The position numbers and the translations under genes are program-made. This document shows, one piece after another, positions 1 through 6,181 of a stretch of DNA of 13,760 nt. The stretch's first letter is position 1. Every line of letters starts with the position of its first letter. The notes beneath the pieces were generated by a model. It had not been told where the DNA came from, made no database searches, and worked only from the letters and a program-made list of their open reading frames with translations. The stretch is from Promethearchaeota archaeon (GTDB taxonomy: Archaea > Asgardarchaeota > Lokiarchaeia > Sigynarchaeales > MK-D1): positions 1 to 13,760 of the forward strand of contig JAEOUK010000254.1 of NCBI GenBank assembly GCA_016839385.1, given 5' to 3'.

Positions 1-102
1 AAATATAAAAAACAAGTAAGAAAACCACATTCATTTACTCCTTCAAAAGCTGATTTGATCTGTCCAAAATGTGGTGCGGAATTAAAAATTTCTAAGAAGT
101 AA
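1..102 (+). CDS. C-terminal fragment of a zinc-ribbon-containing protein (5' end outside window)
   Basis: Reading frame 1 is open from the first base to a TAA at 100-102 and gives 33 residues, rich in Lys, ending in CPKCGAEL followed by a basic tail. The Cys-x2-Cys-Gly knuckle (residues 21 and 24 of the fragment) is typical of one half of a zinc ribbon; a partner pair of cysteines would have to lie upstream. The gene runs towards the aminotransferase gene on the other strand and the two coding ends overlap by 11 nt (92-102). The family cannot be named from so short a piece. The clean CPxCG motif next to a stop is the main reason to believe it is coding. Confidence 0.55.
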   Translation, partial: KYKKQVRKPHSFTPSKADLICPKCGAELKISKK

Positions 103-1297
103 ATGAACTTCTTAAATCCTTAATAATTTTTATAATATAATCCATCAGATCTTTATCTCCTAGTAAAATTTCTTGAGGTAATTCTACCAGTTGAGATGAA
201 ATTTTAGATGTTATTGGAAAATTCTGGTTATTAGATTTTATACCACCCCAATTTGCTAAGGAATAATCAATGTTTTTACGCAATTTCATTTCTTTAAAAC
301 ATTTTAAACCATGAAGTGGTGGATATGAATCATCAGTAGGTATTCCATTAAAATTTAAATGTGCATAAAAATCAGTTACATTCATTTCCCCGAATTTAGC
401 TGGATCAAATTTGAACGGAAACACATAATTTGCACACTCTTGAACTGTATCATCACGTTTTTGGCATGTTATTCCATCAATTTGATTTAATTGTTTTATC
501 AAATATTGGGCATTTTCATTACGTTTTTCATGTTGTATTTTAAATTTTCTCAGTTGACTTCGAAGAAGTGCTGCATTAAATTCGGATAAACGATAATTTG
601 AGCCATAATTATAATGATCATAAGAATGACGTCCTTCTTTTCTCCCGCAGTCGATAATGCTATAGATTTTTTCAGCAAGATAATCATGGTTGGTAATAAC
701 CGCGCCTCCTTCACCTGAAGTTAGAACTTTTGATGCTTGGAAACTAAATGTTCCTACATCCCCCCATGTTCCTAATCGTTTTTGCTTATATCGACTCCCA
801 TGGGCATGTGCACAATCTTCAATTACATATAATCCATTTTTCTGTGCTATTTCACAAATTGTGTCCATCTTGGCAGGCATTCCTCCAAGATGAACCACTA
901 TTATTGCTTTAGTACGTTTGGTAATCAAGGATCCAATCTTTGTTTCATCTATATTGAAGGTATCTTCTCGAATTTCTACAAAAATTGGGACTGCATTTGT
1001 AGAGATTATGCTTGATGCAGAAGCGAAGAAAGTCATGTCTGGAACAATAACTTCATCCCCTAATCCTATATCTAAAGCTAATAAAGCAATCTCTAATGCA
1101 TGAGTTCCATTAGTAACAGCAAAAGCATGTTTCACTTCACAGAATTCTGCAAATTCGTCTTGAAATTTCCAGAAATTTTCTCCGCTATGAGCTGAAGGGG
1201 CTCCAGCCCACCACTTTCCGCTTTCAAGTACTCCATTTAATAGTTTATGATCCTCTTCATCCCATTGAGGCCACTGGGGAATCTTGGGTTTATCCAT
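92..1297 (-). CDS. DegT/DnrJ/EryC1/StrS-family PLP-dependent aminotransferase (AHBA-synthase-like)
   Basis: A 401-residue fold-type I, PLP-dependent enzyme of the family that aminates keto-sugars or related cyclic ketones, probably with glutamate or glutamine as amino donor. Visible signatures are the phosphate-binding NGTHAL (residues 63-68), the pyridine-nitrogen aspartate in EDCAHAHG (Asp161), and the Schiff-base lysine in SFQASK followed by the glycine-rich TSGEGGA (Lys190). The N-terminal stretch (PQWPQW, then LESGKWW) and the AHAHG segment resemble the 3-amino-5-hydroxybenzoate synthase / scyllo-inosose aminotransferase branch more than ordinary sugar aminotransferases, but that assignment comes from remembered motif similarity. 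Length is normal for the family and no key residue is missing. It starts at an ATG 43 bp after the GTPase gene on the same strand. No clear ribosome site is present. No other glycan or secondary-metabolite genes are in view, so the substrate is unknown. Confidence 0.9.
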   Translation of the reverse strand: MDKPKIPQWPQWDEEDHKLLNGVLESGKWWAGAPSAHSGENFWKFQDEFAEFCEVKHAFAVTNGTHALEIALLALDIGLGDEVIVPDMTFFASASSIISTNAVPIFVEIREDTFNIDETKIGSLITKRTKAIIVVHLGGMPAKMDTICEIAQKNGLYVIEDCAHAHGSRYKQKRLGTWGDVGTFSFQASKVLTSGEGGAVITNHDYLAEKIYSIIDCGRKEGRHSYDHYNYGSNYRLSEFNAALLRSQLRKFKIQHEKRNENAQYLIKQLNQIDGITCQKRDDTVQECANYVFPFKFDPAKFGEMNVTDFYAHLNFNGIPTDDSYPPLHGLKCFKEMKLRKNIDYSLANWGGIKSNNQNFPITSKISSQLVELPQEILLGDKDLMDYIIKIIKDLRSSFTS

Positions 1298-1302
1298 TTA
1301 CA

Positions 1303-1320
1303 ATCAATAAAAAAATTGAT
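1303..1320 (-). repeat. Small inverted repeat just upstream of the aminotransferase start
   Basis: ATCAAT and ATTGAT are separated by six A residues (six T on the coding strand), 5 nt before the aminotransferase ATG. It lies in the 43-bp gap after the GTPase stop. It could be a weak operator or a hairpin with a U-rich loop; the arms are short and AT-rich, so chance is quite possible. Confidence 0.25.
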
Positions 1321-1340
1321 AGAACATTTTTAGTTTTTAT

Positions 1341-2342
1341 TTAAATTATAGATAACTTGTCTTGAACTAGTTTAAATGCTATCATATGAAATGCTTCATC
1401 TACTAAATCCTTGTTAAGAGCAGATGTTTCCAAATAAGGAATATTCAACTTGTTCGCGAGATTTTCTCCTTCTTGAGATGTCACTGTTCGTTCTTCTTCT
1501 AGATCAATTTTGTTTCCTATTAAAATTCTAACTATGGTTTCACCCGCACCTTTTAGAAATTCAACATTCCATTTTTCTATATTATGAAAACTCTCTCTAT
1601 TAGTAACATCAAATACCAGAAATCCTGCTTTTGCATTTGATAAATATGATTGTCGCACTCGAGCGAATTGTCCTTGTCCAGCGAGATCATATATGGTAAA
1701 TCGTACCGCTGTATCGATATTTTCCAATTTTATTTCTTTTTTCAAGATATTTGTGCCAATAGTAGGTTTATAATCTGCTTGAAATTGCCCTTCAATAAAA
1801 GTATTGACGATAGTGGTTTTTCCAACTCCCCCGTCTCCACCAAGGATCATTTTATATACAAATTCTCCCTCCGGGGTAATTTTTTGCATTGTATTTTTTT
1901 CAAAATCATGATGTTCCAAACGAGAATTCTTACCTAAATGAGGGATCACAGGAGAAACTATCCGATCATCTAAGATCCTAGCAACTTTTTCTGCCATGAT
2001 ATATGCATATGGAAACACTTCATCCAAGGAAGCAAATAAATCAATGATCGTAACTAAGACCGCAAATTCTCCAGATTCGATAAAAATCATCCGATATTCT
2101 TCAGTATCGAAAGTTCCAGCTCCAAATCCACAAGATTTGAATTCATTAGCTATTCTCTTTAAAGTTGGCTCTACTAGTGCACTTAAACCTCCAACTTTTT
2201 CGCTATCCAATTCAATAGAGCCTGATTTATCCTTTGCAGCTAACAATAAACCATCTCTGTCAGCAATAACCACGGATACCAGTGAATCCACTGTTTTAAA
2301 ATACCAATCCAATAATTCAGATAGCTTCTTTGTATCAACCAT
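1341..2342 (-). CDS. Roadblock/LC7-like domain fused to a Rab/Ras-like small GTPase
   Basis: A 333-residue two-domain protein. Residues about 1-127 look like a roadblock/LC7 domain: an N-terminal helix, a beta strand ending in ADRDGLLLA, and a second strand-helix unit (YRMIFIESGEFAVLVTIID, then a helix). After a linker (about 128-160) comes a complete Ras-superfamily G domain: P-loop GDGGVGKTT (Lys175, Thr176), switch I YKPTIGT (Thr194), G3 DLAGQ (Asp219, Gln223), G4 GNKID (277-280) and G5 TSAL (306-309). LVFDVTNRESF resembles Rab proteins closely. The catalytic Gln is kept but the following Rab Glu is Gly. The C-terminus, DKLSII, has no prenylation cysteine, so membrane attachment, if any, is indirect. 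Roadblock domains serve as GTPase platforms or GAPs (for example MglB for MglA), so self-regulation is a plausible inference. The ATG start lies 71 bp from the DP2 stop, behind its own TATA-like box. Confidence 0.9.
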   Translation of the reverse strand: MVDTKKLSELLDWYFKTVDSLVSVVIADRDGLLLAAKDKSGSIELDSEKVGGLSALVEPTLKRIANEFKSCGFGAGTFDTEEYRMIFIESGEFAVLVTIIDLFASLDEVFPYAYIMAEKVARILDDRIVSPVIPHLGKNSRLEHHDFEKNTMQKITPEGEFVYKMILGGDGGVGKTTIVNTFIEGQFQADYKPTIGTNILKKEIKLENIDTAVRFTIYDLAGQGQFARVRQSYLSNAKAGFLVFDVTNRESFHNIEKWNVEFLKGAGETIVRILIGNKIDLEEERTVTSQEGENLANKLNIPYLETSALNKDLVDEAFHMIAFKLVQDKLSII

Positions 2343-2393
2343 ATCTATCGCCTGAAAATCAAAATCTCTAACTCTAGCTAAGAAAGAGACCTC

Positions 2394-2404
2394 GTATATA
2401 ATTA
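2394..2404 (-). promoter_or_regulatory. TATA-like box for the roadblock-GTPase gene
   Basis: On the minus strand the sequence reads TAATTATATAC, a good archaeal TATA box, in the gap between the DP2 stop and the GTPase start. Its centre is about 56 nt from the ATG, so transcription would begin about 30 nt before the start codon. This suggests the GTPase gene can be expressed independently of DP2. Confidence 0.5.
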
Positions 2405-2413
2405 TGGAATTTT

Positions 2414-5400
2414 TTAGCTGAAAAAAGACGTGATTTTTACTTGTTTCACTTTGGGATTATCAGTCAAAGATTTTACGTATTCATCAATTAACTCCATTCT
2501 TTGCGTTGTATATAAACCTAAATTATATTGTTTGGTCAGTTCTAAGGATCTCTGAAGATATTTTTCGATTGCTCCCTGAGTCACTGTTAATTTTAAATCT
2601 CCTCCACAGATATTACACTTTCCACTTAAAGGGATTCGTCGATATTTTTCTCCACAGGAAATATTTCGACACATAAATTCTTGTTGTGAAAATGCACGTA
2701 AGTTACCCATCATATCAGGTGTGAAGTGAGTTTGAAGCATTTTTTTTACTACATCTTTAGAATCCACTGCTGAAATTTTATCTAATAGGTCTAATTGCGA
2801 TTTAATTTTCTCATCCATATCGTTGAGTTTTTTATAAGTAGATTTTTTCGGACCGTATGTGATGTTTTCAGTTGGATGAGTAAAATTGATGTTAATGTAT
2901 TGATTTTTTTTTCCTAAGCGATTCTTCACAATTTCCATTTGTAATTTATTATCTTTTTCGATATCACTTGGTTTCATATACTTCTTTCCAAATTCATAAA
3001 AATCCAACGAATATTTGGATGCGCAATCTACGTTCCATGCTTCTCCATCTACTTCCTCGGGTATTAATGTCACCGTTAACATAAGAGGAGCATCCATTTT
3101 ACCTCCGATTTTGGAAGATAAATAAAATTTTGAGAAATTTATCAATAAATCTAGCATTAACATTATTCCATCTTCATCACCATCTGCATTTCGTCGTTTT
3201 GCTGCATGCCAATAGGGGTGAGCATATAATGCTTGTATAGGAGCATACCCAATTAATCGACCTACAATTGACGCTGATGTATGTGGGGATAATCCTGCAA
3301 AATAGTGACCAATAAGATCTTCTTTTTCGATACAATTATAGAATCGGGGCAAATTATAGAGGTATTCGAGTTCCTCGTCAATAAAATTGGACACTCGTAC
3401 AAAATAATCTCCAGCATGAGCAGGAGCAACAAAATCTTGGCATTTTAATTCGCAGATTTGATTCTCGTCTAATAGAGGATTTCCTAAATAATCATGAGTG
3501 TATCCCATTTTCTTTAATTTATCAATGGAAGTTTTTATTTCATGAGGAGTGAAATGAGTTAAAGGAATATCGATGGCATCAAACCGAATCGTGCCATCAT
3601 TATAAACCCAAACCTCGTTTCGAGCCCTTAAAATCCCTTTCTCGATAGGTTCAGCAACCTTAAATTGAGATGTCAGCCCTTCTACTCCATTTATGTTTGA
3701 AGTCACTATTTTTTCCATAGATGAAGGAATATCATCTAATAAAGTCTTTAGATTAATTTTCCGCTTAATATAATCAGCTAATTGCCCTCCGCACGTAGGA
3801 CAAGTTGAATCATATTTTGAAGTATAATTATTGCATGCATTGCAAAATTTCTGAATTTCAGTGTGCATGTCACATTTTATACATTTGTTTCGGTGGGTAA
3901 TATCTCCACATGAGGGACATTGTCGACTAACTAAATCCACAGTGCTAAAGGAGCTGGAACGCATAGCTTTTTCTAAATTTCGCCCTTTTCCATGACCTAA
4001 AGGGAATAATACTTGAATTGAATGACGTAATTTTTTAAAACTCGCTTTCTCGGGTCGACCCATACGAGCACCCATATAATAAGTTGCTTTATCACGAACA
4101 CTGATATTGGTAAAAAATGGAAAAATATCTAGTGCAGTGCACTTATCAGATAACTCTTCAATTTCACGAAATTTTTCAGGAGAAAAATCTCTGTTCAAAG
4201 CTAAAATTTCAATAAAAATAATCGTTAGATCTTCGTTTAGTTCATAGTTCTCGGTTTTTTTCTTATGAGGAGTGTAACTTGAATACAAAACCTTTTTACA
4301 TGTCTCGGTAAGAGGAATTTTTAGATTTTTCTCTGTTTTAAAATTCAAATCATTATTGTAATAAAAATCTTTTATTTCTTGTCGTAACTGTAGTAACTCA
4401 AAACCATTCACATTTCCATAATGTGATGTAAATGCTGGATGAAGGGCAATTCCATAATGTCTGGCGAGTTCAATTGATTGTTTTCCACTCGGTTTGGACG
4501 TAAATGGATGTTTAATCCAATCTTCAAGATCAGTTTTTGCAATGGATTCAATTTTTTTTTCCCCCTCAGATGTCAGAGCTTTTTCGAGTTCAAGAACCCA
4601 CCATTCTTCTACATAGCTAGAAGGAAAAATTACGTGGTTGTTCTCGGAAAATTCCCCGTAACCAAATAAAATATCACCCAAAAATAAAATTGAAACGACT
4701 CTGTTATTTATTGTAGCTTCTTGGAGTGCCTTGGGATGGTTAAATTGTTCAACATCTCCATTCTCCAAAACACATACTGGACCTTCTATAGATGACACCG
4801 GCAGAACTGATGCAGCTTTACCCGGTCGCTCAATTTTAATCTGTGTTCCTATTGCTAGAAACTCATTACAGACATACATTGTATTGGGATTCATACCACA
4901 AGCGGCTAATCCTGTATTTCGGGATCTTCCATAGCGTATACGAAATCCACCTACTTTTGATGGATGAGCCAAGACTGGTCGACCAGCAATAACTCCTGAC
5001 AAATATTTAGCGTTAGGGGTAACTTTTTCTTCAAGTTTATTTCGTCTTAGTTGAACAGGAGTGAGTAATTCCTTTGAATCTTTGTATGCTTTCTCTTCTT
5101 TTTTCCCACCCTTGATTTGTTTTAACCAATCCCAACCTTGAATATTCAAATGGGAAATAAGCTTACCTAATTTTTTTGATTTCAATAACACACCGTCATT
5201 GAGTACTAAGACTGGACCGCTTCTAACAATATTAGTTTCAATTCTTTCCAAATCCCGATGCGCAGATACTTCAAATTTCTCTGTAGGATCTCCATTTAAT
5301 TCTACTTTAAGATTTTTTAAGGCATATTCTAATTCTTCTTTTGTGGAGGGATATTGTAGATTTACCTTTCTGTCATATAATTTTACTTCCTCTATCATCC

Positions 5401-5992
5401 GTTCAATTTCTTTAGGGCTAGCTTGGAATGGAGCAATATTCATCTTCTCTCGAACATAGTCTGCAACAAGAACGACGAATGCTTGTATAGTACCTCCTGC
5501 GTTACGAATTGGACCGGAAAAGTAAAGTGACAGATAGGGGTCATGACCGGAAATATTCCTAATTATAATTTTGTTTATTCCTTCAAGAGGAGCTGAGACT
5601 ACTCCCTGAGTTTTAATTGCAGTCGCAACTCGAATAGCTCGATCTACTTTCTGTGCATCATTGTAATTTCCAATTTTTCCCTCAATTATCTCATCGGCAA
5701 TTTTAAATGCAATTTGATCAGGATCATAGTTTTGATGATGTAATTCACGGATTCTATCAGCAATTCCGGTAGGTCCAACTAATTCCTCCACTCTGTCTGC
5801 AACATCATGAGTTTGAGGGCATTCAACACTTTCATCTGGATCTAGTCCTTGACTTCGAGCATCTTCAGCAATTTGGTATAATTTTGTTACTTCATGTCGA
5901 ATTTCAGAAAAATAACGATCTGTTTGGTCATCCATTTGCACTTTATCTTTGTCTTCTTGCATTACTGTATCCGATGGGCTATCTATTGTCAT
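2414..5992 (-). CDS. polC: DNA polymerase D large (catalytic) subunit DP2
   Basis: The 1192-residue polymerase subunit of the archaeal replicative heterodimer PolD. The N-terminal region (RYFSEIRHEV, then ARSQGLDP) and the GPIRNAGGT segment near 160-167 are characteristic of DP2. The active site, NADGDED (Asn935, Asp937, Asp939), is intact inside HAAKRRNADGDEDG and is not interrupted by an intein, although some archaea carry one there. Zinc sites are Cys692/695/704/707, Cys717/720/731/734 and Cys1108/1113/1126/1129; the first pair of the last site is spaced C-x4-C. The protein ends QVKITSFFS, a textbook PIP box (Gln1184, Ile1187, Phe1190, Phe1191) for binding PCNA. Length is ordinary for DP2. 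The first ATG is annotated, but Met11 and Met20 are also possible; starting at Met20 gives an N-terminus closer in length to Pyrococcus DP2. It is transcribed divergently from DP1. Confidence 0.97.
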   Translation of the reverse strand: MTIDSPSDTVMQEDKDKVQMDDQTDRYFSEIRHEVTKLYQIAEDARSQGLDPDESVECPQTHDVADRVEELVGPTGIADRIRELHHQNYDPDQIAFKIADEIIEGKIGNYNDAQKVDRAIRVATAIKTQGVVSAPLEGINKIIIRNISGHDPYLSLYFSGPIRNAGGTIQAFVVLVADYVREKMNIAPFQASPKEIERMIEEVKLYDRKVNLQYPSTKEELEYALKNLKVELNGDPTEKFEVSAHRDLERIETNIVRSGPVLVLNDGVLLKSKKLGKLISHLNIQGWDWLKQIKGGKKEEKAYKDSKELLTPVQLRRNKLEEKVTPNAKYLSGVIAGRPVLAHPSKVGGFRIRYGRSRNTGLAACGMNPNTMYVCNEFLAIGTQIKIERPGKAASVLPVSSIEGPVCVLENGDVEQFNHPKALQEATINNRVVSILFLGDILFGYGEFSENNHVIFPSSYVEEWWVLELEKALTSEGEKKIESIAKTDLEDWIKHPFTSKPSGKQSIELARHYGIALHPAFTSHYGNVNGFELLQLRQEIKDFYYNNDLNFKTEKNLKIPLTETCKKVLYSSYTPHKKKTENYELNEDLTIIFIEILALNRDFSPEKFREIEELSDKCTALDIFPFFTNISVRDKATYYMGARMGRPEKASFKKLRHSIQVLFPLGHGKGRNLEKAMRSSSFSTVDLVSRQCPSCGDITHRNKCIKCDMHTEIQKFCNACNNYTSKYDSTCPTCGGQLADYIKRKINLKTLLDDIPSSMEKIVTSNINGVEGLTSQFKVAEPIEKGILRARNEVWVYNDGTIRFDAIDIPLTHFTPHEIKTSIDKLKKMGYTHDYLGNPLLDENQICELKCQDFVAPAHAGDYFVRVSNFIDEELEYLYNLPRFYNCIEKEDLIGHYFAGLSPHTSASIVGRLIGYAPIQALYAHPYWHAAKRRNADGDEDGIMLMLDLLINFSKFYLSSKIGGKMDAPLMLTVTLIPEEVDGEAWNVDCASKYSLDFYEFGKKYMKPSDIEKDNKLQMEIVKNRLGKKNQYININFTHPTENITYGPKKSTYKKLNDMDEKIKSQLDLLDKISAVDSKDVVKKMLQTHFTPDMMGNLRAFSQQEFMCRNISCGEKYRRIPLSGKCNICGGDLKLTVTQGAIEKYLQRSLELTKQYNLGLYTTQRMELIDEYVKSLTDNPKVKQVKITSFFS

Positions 5993-6028
5993 ATGAATCC
6001 GTCACTCAGATGATATTACGTGGTCTTA

Positions 6029-6042
6029 AATCATTAATGATT
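6029..6042. promoter_or_regulatory. 14-bp perfect palindrome in the polB/polC divergent region
   Basis: AATCATTAATGATT is a perfect 14-bp palindrome. It lies 37 bp upstream of the DP2 start and coincides with where transcription of DP2 should begin if the TATA-like box at 6051-6063 is used. That is a natural position for a repressor operator. It is AT-rich and a single copy, so it remains a candidate only. Confidence 0.35.
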
Positions 6043-6050
6043 AGAGCATT

Positions 6051-6063
6051 AATAGATAAATAT
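6051..6063 (-). promoter_or_regulatory. TATA-like box for DP2
   Basis: The minus strand carries AATATTTATCTATT around these positions, about 64 nt upstream of the annotated DP2 ATG, which would place the transcript start near 6030. The region is AT-rich throughout, so other boxes are possible. Confidence 0.35.
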
Positions 6064-6099
6064 TCAAAATATCTAAAACAAATATCAAAATAATATAGC

Positions 6100-6111
6100 G
6101 CACAAATGTGC
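6100..6111. promoter_or_regulatory. Inverted repeat GCACA-AA-TGTGC upstream of the DP1 promoter
   Basis: Two 5-bp arms around an AA centre form a compact dyad with more G+C than its surroundings. It lies about 20 bp upstream of the DP1 TATA-like box, where archaeal activators or Lrp-like regulators often bind. No regulator is identified. Confidence 0.3.
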
Positions 6112-6125
6112 TGTTAGTCTGAACT

Positions 6126-6142
6126 CTTTTATATTTTAAATA
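6126..6142 (+). promoter_or_regulatory. TATA-like box for DP1
   Basis: TTTTATATTTTAAATA is a strong archaeal TATA box about 48 nt before the DP1 ATG (box centre near 6134). Transcription would start near 6160, leaving a leader of about 20 nt that holds AGGA at 6170-6173, 8 nt before the ATG, as a modest ribosome site. Confidence 0.5.
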
Positions 6143-6181
6143 ATTGGGTTTATTAGATAGAAATTTGTTAGGATTTTGAGG

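Noticed and set aside
3150..3220. Possible intein in DP2 at the NADGDED active site, as found in some archaea
   Set aside because: The protein reads straight through the site with no insertion.
5884..6093. Open frame on the + strand reaching into the polB/polC gap
   Set aside because: It is mostly antisense to the DP2 start, has no recognisable motif and overlaps the likely promoters.
6176..6181. Upstream TTG start for DP1
   Set aside because: It adds only two residues, has no better ribosome site, and ATG at 6182 fits the TATA-like box and AGGA spacing.
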